49,062 nt of DNA from Rhodobacterales bacterium 56_14_T64 (lineage in GTDB: Bacteria > Pseudomonadota > Alphaproteobacteria > Rhodobacterales > Rhodobacteraceae): assembly GCA_002162795.1 (NCBI GenBank), contig MAAY01000107.1, positions 1 to 49,062 of the forward strand. The letters are read 5' to 3'. The translations under genes and the position numbers were made by a program. Under the pieces are notes generated by a model. It was given only the letters and a program-made list of their open reading frames with translations, did not search any database and was not told the DNA's origin. This document shows, one piece after another, positions 42,038 through 49,062 of the stretch. Position 1 is the first letter of the stretch, and every line of letters begins with the position of its first letter.

Positions 42038-42646
42038 CTATTGTGGTTTGGCGGCCACTCTTCGCTCGGCCAGAAGGCGGTCAAACGGCTCAACCAAGTC
42101 CAGCTCTTCCTGAGGCTCAATTGAGAAGCTTGGCAGATACACCCCTTGGGTCCAGCGGCTGGGCAGACGATCAACCCGTTTTTGTATCCGGTCACTGAAG
42201 TCATTGGTCCATGTCAGCACATGGTCCGCCTGAGTTGGCAGCGCCCAACTGAACAGGCGGAAACAAGCGCCGCCCATGGCCCGGAGACGATTTGATCCAA
42301 CAAGCCAGAACAGAACCAATGCGGCAACTGAAACCAGCGCCAGCGTAAGAGCGACACCAACTGGGCTGTAGATAACTACGGCCAGAGACAGGATCATCAG
42401 GTTGTGGCTCCAACAGGGTTGATAGCCGGTGATCTTGCGACGGGTGGCTGCAAGTGCTTCGGTTTTAGGCTCTTTGGCCTGCGGCGCTGGTTGTGTCGGC
42501 TGCACGCTGGCCTGCACAACTTCAGGATGTTCGACCTTGTCAGCCATCATGACGTTGCGAACCTCGGCCATGATCTCTTCGTCACTGGCCGCAATACTTT
42601 TACCCTGAATCATCTTGCTAAAATCTGGCTGAAAATTCTGTCCCAT
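42038..42646 (-). CDS. Membrane-anchored protein of unknown function
   Basis: This 202-residue protein has a cytoplasmic-looking N-terminus with a Pro/Gln-rich linker (residues about 45-63), then two adjacent hydrophobic spans (NLMILSLAVVIYSPVGVAL and LVSVAALVLFWLVG, about 80-115). A C-terminal soluble part follows (DDRIQKR-like helix, then EELDLVEPFDRLLAERR). No family is recognised. The start has GGAGGTGCTGA upstream, which is a good ribosome binding site. It may be a Rhodobacteraceae-specific protein. Confidence 0.6.
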   Translation of the reverse strand: MGQNFQPDFSKMIQGKSIAASDEEIMAEVRNVMMADKVEHPEVVQASVQPTQPAPQAKEPKTEALAATRRKITGYQPCWSHNLMILSLAVVIYSPVGVALTLALVSVAALVLFWLVGSNRLRAMGGACFRLFSWALPTQADHVLTWTNDFSDRIQKRVDRLPSRWTQGVYLPSFSIEPQEELDLVEPFDRLLAERRVAAKPQ

Positions 42647-43049
42647 TCAGCACCTCCGGACGTTAAAAACATAGGTGGCAGGCCGGAAAAAGGTGTCTCC
42701 CGATCTTCGCGTAGCAATTTAGCCTATGTCGCCACGATTTTGTCTATTTTGCCTCAAATTTGTCGAAATTGCCGGATGTATGACGAAAACAAGGCAACAA
42801 TTGAGCGCGCAGAGGGCACTGTCGCCGATCAGGGAACAATGTTGCCAATCGAATCGTTCAGGGGCGGTCTTGGGGAGGTTATGAAAACCCACATTTTCTA
42901 AAGCCGCTTTAGAGAGAGGCTGGCATTTGCAGATGTCACGGGTGCTGGTTTATCTGCGGAAGCAGGGGCGCTGCCCCCTCTGGAGAGCCAAAATTTTGGC
43001 TCTCCATTCACCCCTGAGGTATTTTTGACAAGAAGAAATAAGGGGGGGG
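42647..43049. other. 403-bp spacer with palindromes; no confident gene
   Basis: It holds GGGGC-GCT-GCCCC (42964-42976) and the perfect 24-bp palindrome with arms GGAGAGCCAAAA and TTTTGGCTCTCC (42982-43005). The nadE 3'-flank motif (43017-43039) and eight G residues next to the nadE stop follow. A plus-strand frame 42776-42901 (41 codons) has no ribosome binding site and no known family. The stretch near 42700-42780 likely carries the promoter of the 42038 gene. Confidence 0.45.
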
Positions 43050-44708
43050 TTAGCTTGGGTCGCGCCATTGGTTGGCGATGGGATAGCGGCGGTCGAGCCA
43101 GAAGGCGCGCGGGGTCAGGCGAACACCGGGAGCGGATTGGAAGCGCTTGTATTCGCTGATGTAGAGCAGGTGCTCGACCCGTTTCGCCACGTCCCGATCA
43201 AAGCCTGCGTCGACGCAATCGGCGATGGAGCCGTCGCGGTCCACCAGAATGTCCAGAATTGCGTCCAGCTCGGGGTAGTCTGGCAGGCTGTCGCTGTCTT
43301 TTTGATCGTCGCGCAACTCAGCCGACGGGGGTTTATCGATCACATTGGGGCGGATTACTTCGCCTGACGGGCCCTTCATCCAGGGGCGGTGGTTGGCGTT
43401 GCGCCAACGACAGGTCTCGAACACTCGGGTTTTGTAGAGATCCTTGATCGGATTGTAGCCGCCTGCCATATCGCCGTAGATGGTGGCATAACCAACTGCG
43501 ACCTCGGACTTATTGCCAGTGGTCAGCAGCATTTCGCCAAATTTGTTGGACATCGCCATCAGCAACAGCCCGCGCAGGCGGGACTGGATGTTTTCTTCGG
43601 CCAGACCCTCACCATAGCCTGCGAACAAAGGGGCCAGCGTATTGGCGATGGCAGAGCGGCCTTCGGCGATTGGCACGTAGTCGTAGTGCACAGCCAGTGC
43701 CTTGGCGACGGCTTCGGCATCGTCCAGTGACTCTTTGGAAGTGAATTCAGATGGCAGCATTACACAGCGCACGTTTTCAGCGCCTAGCGCATCCACCGCA
43801 ATGGCGGCGACAATAGCAGAATCAACACCCCCAGACAGGCCCAGCAGCACTTTGCTAAATCCGGTTTTTCGCATGTAGTCGCGTAAGGATTCGACCATGA
43901 CGCGGTAGTCCTGCTCCCATTCATCCGGCAGATGGGCCTTTTCGCCGTCGACCGCGCGCCAGCCGTCTGGAGTGCGTTCCAGATCCATATGGGTGATGGC
44001 CGTATCAAACACCGGCATTTGCAGCGCCAAAGCACCACCGGGATTGAGCACAAAAGAGCCACCGTCAAACATCTGATCATCTTGGCCGCCGACCATGTTG
44101 AGGTAGATCACTGGCAGGCCGGTTTCCACTGTGCGGGCGACCATGTGGTTGAAGCGCACTTCTATCTTGTTGCGGTAGTAGGGCGAGCCATTGGGGATCA
44201 GCAGGAATTCGGCACCTGTTTCTTCGAGTGTTTCAGCGACATCTTCGTGCCAACCATCCTCGCAGATCGGGCTGCCGATGCGGGTGTCATTCACCACATA
44301 GGGACCACCCAAAGGTCCAGAGTCAAAGATGCGCACCTCGTCAAAGACGGTTTCGTTTGGCAGGTGGTGTTTCAGCACCCGGCTGGCGATCTTACCGTCC
44401 TTGAGGATCAGATAGGCGTTATAGAGCTTTTCACCTTCGACCCACGGCGCACCAATGGCCAAGGCCGGGCCATCGGCACAGTCGGCCGCTAGTTGCGTCA
44501 CCTCGGCGATGGCCGCCTGATGGAAGCTGGGCTTGGTCACCAAGTCCTGAGTATTATAGCCGGTGATAAACATTTCCGGCAGTGCCACCAGATCAGCCCC
44601 GACGGCGCAGCCCTGTTTCCAGGCCTGTCGCGCCAGAGCGGCATTGCCAGCCAGATCGCCAACGGTTGGGTTCATCTGCGCCAGTGTTATGCGGAAACGA
44701 TCAGTCAT
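43050..44708 (-). CDS. nadE: Glutamine-dependent NAD+ synthetase
   Basis: NadE amidates deamido-NAD to NAD with glutamine nitrogen, following NadD (25206). The 552-residue protein joins an N-terminal nitrilase-type glutaminase, with triad E45 (LPEMF), K113 (VLKHHLPN) and C149 (SPICEDGW), to a C-terminal NAD synthetase with PP-loop LGLSGGVDSA (SGGVDS 292-297). The Asn/Lys-rich ligand segments SNKFGEMLLTTGNKSE are intact. It is monocistronic and diverges from the MORN-repeat gene. Confidence 0.96.
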   Translation of the reverse strand: MTDRFRITLAQMNPTVGDLAGNAALARQAWKQGCAVGADLVALPEMFITGYNTQDLVTKPSFHQAAIAEVTQLAADCADGPALAIGAPWVEGEKLYNAYLILKDGKIASRVLKHHLPNETVFDEVRIFDSGPLGGPYVVNDTRIGSPICEDGWHEDVAETLEETGAEFLLIPNGSPYYRNKIEVRFNHMVARTVETGLPVIYLNMVGGQDDQMFDGGSFVLNPGGALALQMPVFDTAITHMDLERTPDGWRAVDGEKAHLPDEWEQDYRVMVESLRDYMRKTGFSKVLLGLSGGVDSAIVAAIAVDALGAENVRCVMLPSEFTSKESLDDAEAVAKALAVHYDYVPIAEGRSAIANTLAPLFAGYGEGLAEENIQSRLRGLLLMAMSNKFGEMLLTTGNKSEVAVGYATIYGDMAGGYNPIKDLYKTRVFETCRWRNANHRPWMKGPSGEVIRPNVIDKPPSAELRDDQKDSDSLPDYPELDAILDILVDRDGSIADCVDAGFDRDVAKRVEHLLYISEYKRFQSAPGVRLTPRAFWLDRRYPIANQWRDPS

Positions 44709-44872
44709 CCAGCTCTAGTCCTTTGAAATTCCACCCCAGCCATTTAGCAGATCTCACATCAAGGGAAAGAGAGCAGGTGCAAAAGACATTGCGACAATTC
44801 ACCGGCTGGCCTAGCTTTAGGGTAAGTCGTGGCGATGCTGCGACATTGGATTTTGAGCAGACAGAGGTTCCG

Positions 44873-46315
44873 ATGACCCGATTTGGCAGCGTACTCGCAT
44901 TTTCCGTGGCATTGACGCTGGGCTCGGCAGCACTGGCGCAGGATGCTCAGGTGATTTCGACCCAAGACGAAATCGGTGGCGTTTATGAGGGCACCTTTCG
45001 CGGTGGCTTGCAGCATGGCACCGGCACTTACCGGCTGCCCAACGGATATGAATACTCAGGCGACTGGGTGGATGGAGAGATCGTCGGCCAAGGCACGGCC
45101 CGCTTTCCCAATGGTTCGGTCTATGAGGGTGCCTTTGCCAAGGGCAAACCCGAGGGCAAGGGTAAGATCACCTTCTCGGATGGGGGCACCTATGAGGGGG
45201 ACTGGGTCGATGGGATCATCAGCGGTCAAGGCATTGCCATCTATGCTAATGGCGCGCGCTATGAAGGCGGCTTTGTAGACACCCGCCACAATGGCCGCGG
45301 GGTGATGCAGAACCCCGGCGGCTATGAGTATGACGGCGACTGGGTGGACGGAAAGAAGCAAGGTGTGGCCACCATCACCTATTCCAACGGCGCGGAGTAT
45401 AAAGGCGATGTACTGGACGGCAAGCTGCACGGCAAGGGCAAGCTGATCATGCCGGATGGGTTGATCTATGATGGGGCCTGGGCCGATGACCAGATGCATG
45501 GCACTGGAGTTTTGACCCAGCCCAACGGCGATGTCTATGAGGGCCCATTGGACGCCGGCCGACGGCAGGGGCAAGGCAAGCTGACCTATGCCAATGGCGA
45601 CATTTATGAAGGTAATTTCGACAAAGATTTGCGCGATGGTCAGGGCACCTTCAGTGGCACCGACGGCTATGTCTACACCGGCGCCTGGCTTGGTGGGCAG
45701 ATAGAGGGCCAGGGCCACGTCACCTATCCTGACGGATCGGTCTATGAGGGATTGTTTCGCACTGACCTGGCTGATGGTCAGGGCAAGATAACCTATCCTG
45801 ACGGATCAACCTATGAAGGCAGCTGGATTGCTGGCGTTATCGAGGGTGAAGGAACGGCTGCTTATCCCAATGGCTTGGTTTACACAGGCAGCTTCAAGAA
45901 CGCCCAGAACCACGGTCAGGGCGTCATGACTGACACAGGCGGCTATCGCTATGATGGTGGCTGGCAGGAAAGCTTCCGCCATGGTGAGGCAACAGTCACC
46001 TATGCAGATGGCTCGGTCTACACTGGTGTTTTTGCTAAGGGTCAGCGCCATGGTAAAGGCAAGATCGAGATGCCGGATGGGTTTAAATACGAAGGGGATT
46101 GGCAGCAGGGCAAGATTAGCGGTCAGGGAGTGGCCACCTATGCCAATGGCGACGTTTATGAGGGCCATTTCCTGAACAGTAAACGTCAGGGCGCCGGCAC
46201 CATGCGCTATGCCACCGGCCAAGAGGCCAGCGGCAGCTGGGACAATGGTGCGCTGGGAACCGAGGCCCAGGGCGCGGACACAACCGACAGCGAGACGCCT
46301 GCCTCTGACAACTAG
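44873..46315 (+). CDS. Exported MORN-repeat protein
   Basis: The 480-residue product has a signal peptide (MTRFGSVLAFSVALTLGSAALA) and then about 18-19 consecutive 23-residue MORN repeats of the pattern YEGxWxxGxxxGxGxxxYxDGS, spanning nearly the whole protein. The C-terminal 25 residues are acidic and disordered. MORN repeats form extended beta-hairpin rods that bind lipid or protein. Bacterial exported forms are poorly characterised and could act at the outer membrane or cell surface. ATG 44873 is the only start giving a signal peptide; the long frame upstream is antisense to nadE. Confidence 0.9.
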   Translation: MTRFGSVLAFSVALTLGSAALAQDAQVISTQDEIGGVYEGTFRGGLQHGTGTYRLPNGYEYSGDWVDGEIVGQGTARFPNGSVYEGAFAKGKPEGKGKITFSDGGTYEGDWVDGIISGQGIAIYANGARYEGGFVDTRHNGRGVMQNPGGYEYDGDWVDGKKQGVATITYSNGAEYKGDVLDGKLHGKGKLIMPDGLIYDGAWADDQMHGTGVLTQPNGDVYEGPLDAGRRQGQGKLTYANGDIYEGNFDKDLRDGQGTFSGTDGYVYTGAWLGGQIEGQGHVTYPDGSVYEGLFRTDLADGQGKITYPDGSTYEGSWIAGVIEGEGTAAYPNGLVYTGSFKNAQNHGQGVMTDTGGYRYDGGWQESFRHGEATVTYADGSVYTGVFAKGQRHGKGKIEMPDGFKYEGDWQQGKISGQGVATYANGDVYEGHFLNSKRQGAGTMRYATGQEASGSWDNGALGTEAQGADTTDSETPASDN

Positions 46316-46326
46316 GGGACGCCAAG

Positions 46327-46351
46327 TGGTGCGTGCAAGCACGCACCCTAC
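46327..46351 (-). repeat. 25-bp palindromic repeat, copy 2
   Basis: The same 25 bases as at 29040, in reverse orientation and built on TGCGTGCAAGCACGCA. It lies in the 43-bp gap between the convergent MORN and PNPOx-like genes and could terminate both. Confidence 0.8.
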
Positions 46352-46358
46352 ACCAATC

Positions 46359-47024
46359 TTAGCCGATGCGAATGCGGCTGAGGTGGTCTGGCATTACCAC
46401 GCTTTGCAGGTTCGCCGGATCCGGTTCGGGGTGATGCAGTTGCAGTGACATCGGCACCACGCCGGCCCAGATTGGCAGAGCGTAATCTTCGTCATCATCC
46501 ACCGGTGGGCCTGTGCGCACCTTGGCAGCGCCCTCAGAGATAGGCATCCGCAGCAGGGCTGTTGCCTTGAGCTCTTGATCCGTCATCGGGCGCAGGCTGT
46601 CCCAACGATCGGGGAAGATCATATCGACCATGGTTTTGAGATGCGTCTCTTTGGCAGTCGGGTCGGTCACCTTTTCCGGGCGGCCAAAGATCATCGCGGA
46701 ACGGTGATTGACCGAGTGGTGAAAAGCCGAGCGCGACAACACATAGCCATCCAGAATGGTGACGGTCATGCAGACGTCTGCGCCGTCCATGGCACGAATG
46801 GCCCGGCTGGCTGATGAGCCATGCCAATAGACGTGGTCGCCTTCGCGCCATTGCAGCGTTGGCAACACCGAGGGCGTGCCGTTGATCTGGTATCCGATGT
46901 GGCACATCGGCATGGCGTCCAGCACCGCGTACAAGCTATCGCGGTCATAAGAGCCTTTCTCATGCGCGCGGCGTAACCGGCTGCGATCTGTTTTCAATTC
47001 GGTATCCTGAGGGGTCTGGGTCAT
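46359..47024 (-). CDS. Pyridoxamine 5'-phosphate oxidase-like flavin-binding protein
   Basis: The 221-residue protein belongs to the PNPOx-related NimA-like split-barrel family that binds FMN or F420. Typical parts are AHEKGSYDRDSLYAVLDAMP at the start, CHIGYQINGTPSVLPT, VYWHGSSASRAIRAM and SVNHRSAMIFGRPEKV. The exact reaction is unknown. It is divergent from a MocR/PdxR-type regulator that would sense pyridoxal phosphate, so regulation by vitamin B6 status is a reasonable inference. It shares the 98-bp intergenic control region. Confidence 0.85.
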   Translation of the reverse strand: MTQTPQDTELKTDRSRLRRAHEKGSYDRDSLYAVLDAMPMCHIGYQINGTPSVLPTLQWREGDHVYWHGSSASRAIRAMDGADVCMTVTILDGYVLSRSAFHHSVNHRSAMIFGRPEKVTDPTAKETHLKTMVDMIFPDRWDSLRPMTDQELKATALLRMPISEGAAKVRTGPPVDDDEDYALPIWAGVVPMSLQLHHPEPDPANLQSVVMPDHLSRIRIG

Positions 47025-47122
47025 TTGCCTGGGTCTCGTTCACGGTGATTTCGGACTTGACAGGTAGCCCTGATCTGGCCTCTGATTAAGCTCCAGTTTC
47101 TGAGTATTTGTGCAATCCAATT

Positions 47123-48511
47123 ATGACCATCCTTGCCCGCCTGCTATCGCCAGATGACCCTACCCCGCGTTACGCACAGATCGGCGACGGGCTGCGCAAA
47201 CAGATCACCGAGGGGTTATTGCCAGCCGGGACCCGCCTTCCTGCCTCGCGGGCTTTGGCGCAGGACCTGGGGGTTGCGCGATCCACTGTGGTCACCGCCT
47301 ATGACCAGTTGGTGGCCGAGGGCTATTTGGAAGCCATTCAGCGCGCTGGTATGTTTGTCTGCGACATCGCGCCAATTTCGCCGCTGAACGCCCCGCCGCC
47401 TGCCCGATCAACCCGTGCAATACCGCAGGCAGGATTGCTGGCGCCGGGCGCGCCGGACCCTGACATTTTTCCTGTCCAGCCTTGGGCACGCTGCGTCGCC
47501 CGAGTGGCGCGCAACACGCCAAGCGCGCTGGTGCATCAGAACGATCCGTTTGGCGATCCTGAGCTGCGGCGCGAGATTGCCGCCTATGCCGGGCGTTGGC
47601 GCGGCATCACGGCAACGGCGGATCAGGTCATGGTCACCAGCGGCGCCAGTGCGGGTCTGGAACTGGTAATGGAGCTACTGGTCAGCGATGGACATTTGGC
47701 GCTGGAGGCCCCCGGCTATGTGCCCACGCAACGCTTTGCCAAATCCCGTAATTGGCAGGTCAACTGGATGCCCGTGGGATCACAAGGCACGGCACTGCCC
47801 TTGCAACCGTCAAAGGTGACTGTCCTGACACCCTCGCATCAGTTTCCACTGGGGGGCAGCCTGCCGGTTCCAGTGCGGCAAGCATTTCTACAGGCTGCCG
47901 CCGACTGCGATGGATGGATCATTGAAGATGATTTTGACAGCGAGTTTCGCTATGCCGGCCAGCCGGTTCCGGCGATGGCGGCGCTGGACCGGGACGGCAG
48001 ATGTATCTATGTCGGCACGTTTTCAAAGACGTTTTCCCATGCGCTGCGGCTGGGCTATCTGATTTTACCAGCCGGATTGGTCAGCCGGTTTCGCACCGCC
48101 CTGACCCACCCCGGCAGCAGCGCCCCGGTCACCGCGCAACGACCGCTGGCCGAGTTCATGGCCTCGGGTCAGTACGACCGCCATATCCGGCGCGCCAGAC
48201 GGCTTTATGCCCAGCGCTATGGCACTGCTGCAGATGCGTTGCAGTGTTGGCCTGCCGAGATGGGGTATTTCCAAAGGCACGAGGCCGGGATGCAAATTGC
48301 CTTTCACCTGCCGCCATCGCAGTCAGATCAGGCGCTGTCGGCTGCGGCACGGTCTGCTGGTTTTGCCATTCGCCCCTTTTCGGACAACCACCCACAAGGC
48401 AGCACTCAGGGCTTGCTGATCGGGTTTTGCCAGTCGCAACCCGAACTGATCAGCGGGCAGATGGAGGTTTTGCGCAACGTCCTGGAGAGCTGCAAAGATT
48501 CTGATAATTGA
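47123..48511 (+). CDS. MocR/PdxR-type PLP-dependent regulator
   Basis: The 462-residue protein has a GntR winged helix (residues about 16-75, LPASRALAQDLGVARSTVV) joined to an aminotransferase-like domain. The internal-aldimine lysine is K302 (GTFSKTFSHALRLGY), and the cofactor aspartate is in WIIEDDFDSEFRY. PdxR members control vitamin B6 genes. This one is divergent from a PNPOx-like gene, which is its likely target. ATG 47123 is used; a TTG 15 bases upstream is the only alternative and the ribosome binding site is weak in either case. Confidence 0.9.
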   Translation: MTILARLLSPDDPTPRYAQIGDGLRKQITEGLLPAGTRLPASRALAQDLGVARSTVVTAYDQLVAEGYLEAIQRAGMFVCDIAPISPLNAPPPARSTRAIPQAGLLAPGAPDPDIFPVQPWARCVARVARNTPSALVHQNDPFGDPELRREIAAYAGRWRGITATADQVMVTSGASAGLELVMELLVSDGHLALEAPGYVPTQRFAKSRNWQVNWMPVGSQGTALPLQPSKVTVLTPSHQFPLGGSLPVPVRQAFLQAAADCDGWIIEDDFDSEFRYAGQPVPAMAALDRDGRCIYVGTFSKTFSHALRLGYLILPAGLVSRFRTALTHPGSSAPVTAQRPLAEFMASGQYDRHIRRARRLYAQRYGTAADALQCWPAEMGYFQRHEAGMQIAFHLPPSQSDQALSAAARSAGFAIRPFSDNHPQGSTQGLLIGFCQSQPELISGQMEVLRNVLESCKDSDN

Positions 48512-48550
48512 GGCTTTTCATTTACCAAAGGGAATGTATAAATCGCTGCC

Positions 48551-48637
48551 ATGATCAACCGCGCACATATCCTTTCCTCTGCCGCTGCTTTTTGCAGCGC
48601 GTCGCTGCGTGGCCTACTGATCCTAACTCGCCTCTGA
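48551..48637 (+). CDS. leuL: Leucine-rich leader peptide of the leuA attenuator
   Basis: A 28-residue ORF ends in LRGLLILTRL: five of its last ten residues are leucine, and two of those use the rare codon CTA. It starts 165 bp before leuA and its stop (48635-48637) lies inside the 5' arm of a perfect hairpin. This is the layout of a transcription-attenuation leader: ribosome stalling at leucine codons when Leu-tRNA is scarce would prevent the hairpin from forming. A weak TATAAA box (48537-48542) lies just upstream. Confidence 0.75.
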   Translation: MINRAHILSSAAAFCSASLRGLLILTRL

Positions 48638-48666
48638 GCGTGCCATTCGGCGCGTCCGCTCAGAGG
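48631..48666 (+). terminator. Attenuator hairpin before leuA
   Basis: CCTCTGAGCG (48631-48640) and CGCTCAGAGG (48657-48666) form a perfect ten-bp stem beginning at the leader-peptide stop. An alternative stem, CGCTGC-TTTTT-GCAGCG (48582-48598), lies within the leader. No strong T-run follows the main stem, so termination may need Rho or the element may act on translation. Confidence 0.6.
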
Positions 48667-48715
48667 GGATCGCCAGCGCGCCACATGGCTTAGGACAGAT
48701 TTGAGAGATACCAAC

Positions 48716-49062
48716 ATGAGCATTACATCCGACAATAACCGCGTCGTGATCTTTGACACCACATTGCGCGACGGCGAGCAAAGCCCCGGCGCGACAATGA
48801 CCCATAATGAGAAGCTCGAGATTGCCGGGCTGCTGGACGACATGGGTGTCGATATTATCGAGGCTGGGTTCCCGATTGCATCCGAGGGCGATTTCAACGC
48901 CGTTTCAGAAATCGCCAAGAACGCACGCAACAGCCGCATCTGTGGTCTGGCACGCGCCAAGACCGGTGATATTGACCGCTGCTGGGAGGCGATCAAACAC
49001 GCCGAGAAGAACCGCATTCACACCTTTATCGGTACCTCACCGCTGCACCGCGCCATTCCCAA
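48716..49062 (+). CDS. leuA: 2-isopropylmalate synthase, N-terminal part (runs off the window)
   Basis: LeuA condenses acetyl-CoA with 2-oxoisovalerate in the first committed step of leucine synthesis. The 115 codons present match its catalytic TIM barrel start: [19 protein letters not shown], with the metal-ligand aspartate and DGEQ signature, [26 protein letters not shown] and [13 protein letters not shown] 48716 has TTGAGAGATACCA upstream, giving a GAGA-type ribosome binding site. Regulation by the upstream leucine leader is very likely. The C-terminal regulatory domain lies outside the window. Confidence 0.95.
   Translation, partial: MSITSDNNRVVIFDTTLRDGEQSPGATMTHNEKLEIAGLLDDMGVDIIEAGFPIASEGDFNAVSEIAKNARNSRICGLARAKTGDIDRCWEAIKHAEKNRIHTFIGTSPLHRAIP

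Noticed and set aside
42776-42901. A 41-codon plus-strand ORF (MYDENKATIERAEG...)
   Set aside because: It has no ribosome binding site, no family, and sits in the upstream region of the divergent gene. It could be real but is not supported.
44873-46315. CRISPR-like repeat array
   Set aside because: The 69-bp periodicity is coding: it translates to 23-residue MORN repeats and the units are degenerate.

Overview
The window is chromosomal DNA of a marine Rhodobacteraceae (Roseobacter-group) alphaproteobacterium. The evidence is internal: GC-rich codon use; a class I lysyl-tRNA synthetase; an NDUFS4-like complex I gene; a DMSP-lyase-type cupin (dddW) divergent from a LysR regulator; Fnr-type TTGAT-N4-ATCAA sites; and tightly packed convergent genes. 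No rRNA, CRISPR array or complete prophage is present.

Positions 1-2711 are the end of an integrated element. An AlpA/Xis-like gene overlaps a tyrosine recombinase whose stop lies 26 bp from the 3' end of a tRNA-Arg(UCU). This is the usual layout of an island inserted at a tRNA 3' end, and the body of the island runs off the left edge. The first 0.5 kb holds the start of a leftward membrane-protein gene, a relic of an IS66-type transposase and a gene cut by that insertion.

Positions 2841-7762 hold a tRNA-like relic, a GNAT acetyltransferase, an NDUFS4-like subunit, uvrB, an AT-rich orphan gene convergent with uvrB, and a small cupin. Positions 7895-17534 are accessory or envelope-related. 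They include three members of one uncharacterised exported protein family (7895, 9209, 16569), a YbaK-like deacylase, a periplasmic rhodanese, a UspA protein behind an Fnr site, an ABM monooxygenase, a small barrel-like protein, a HugZ-like protein, a large beta-helix protein and a TPR protein.

Positions 17655-30196 hold lysS, the LysR/dddW pair, a TerB-like gene with a GFA enzyme, a lipoprotein-like gene, dacB (PBP4), an EamA exporter, nadD, ettA, a second AT-rich orphan gene convergent with ettA, a repeat-rich spacer, a gamma-glutamylcyclotransferase-like gene and an NsrR/RirA-type Rrf2 regulator.

Positions 30231-49062 hold the tesA/ABC-transporter cluster, two MocR regulators (one divergent from an EamA transporter, one from a PNPOx-like gene), cspA, an L,D-transpeptidase, trxC, an orphan DUF4157 protein, gltX, a DAO oxidoreductase, a two-TM protein, nadE, a long MORN-repeat protein, and the start of leuA behind a leucine-rich leader peptide.

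The most promising under-described items are the three-member Cys-pair exported family, the two AT-rich orphans at the 3' ends of housekeeping genes (one with a possible QxK nuclease motif), the nested-hairpin element at 28788-28924 and its neighbouring palindromic repeats, and the orphan DUF4157 protein. All calls come from reading the sequence; no database search was run.
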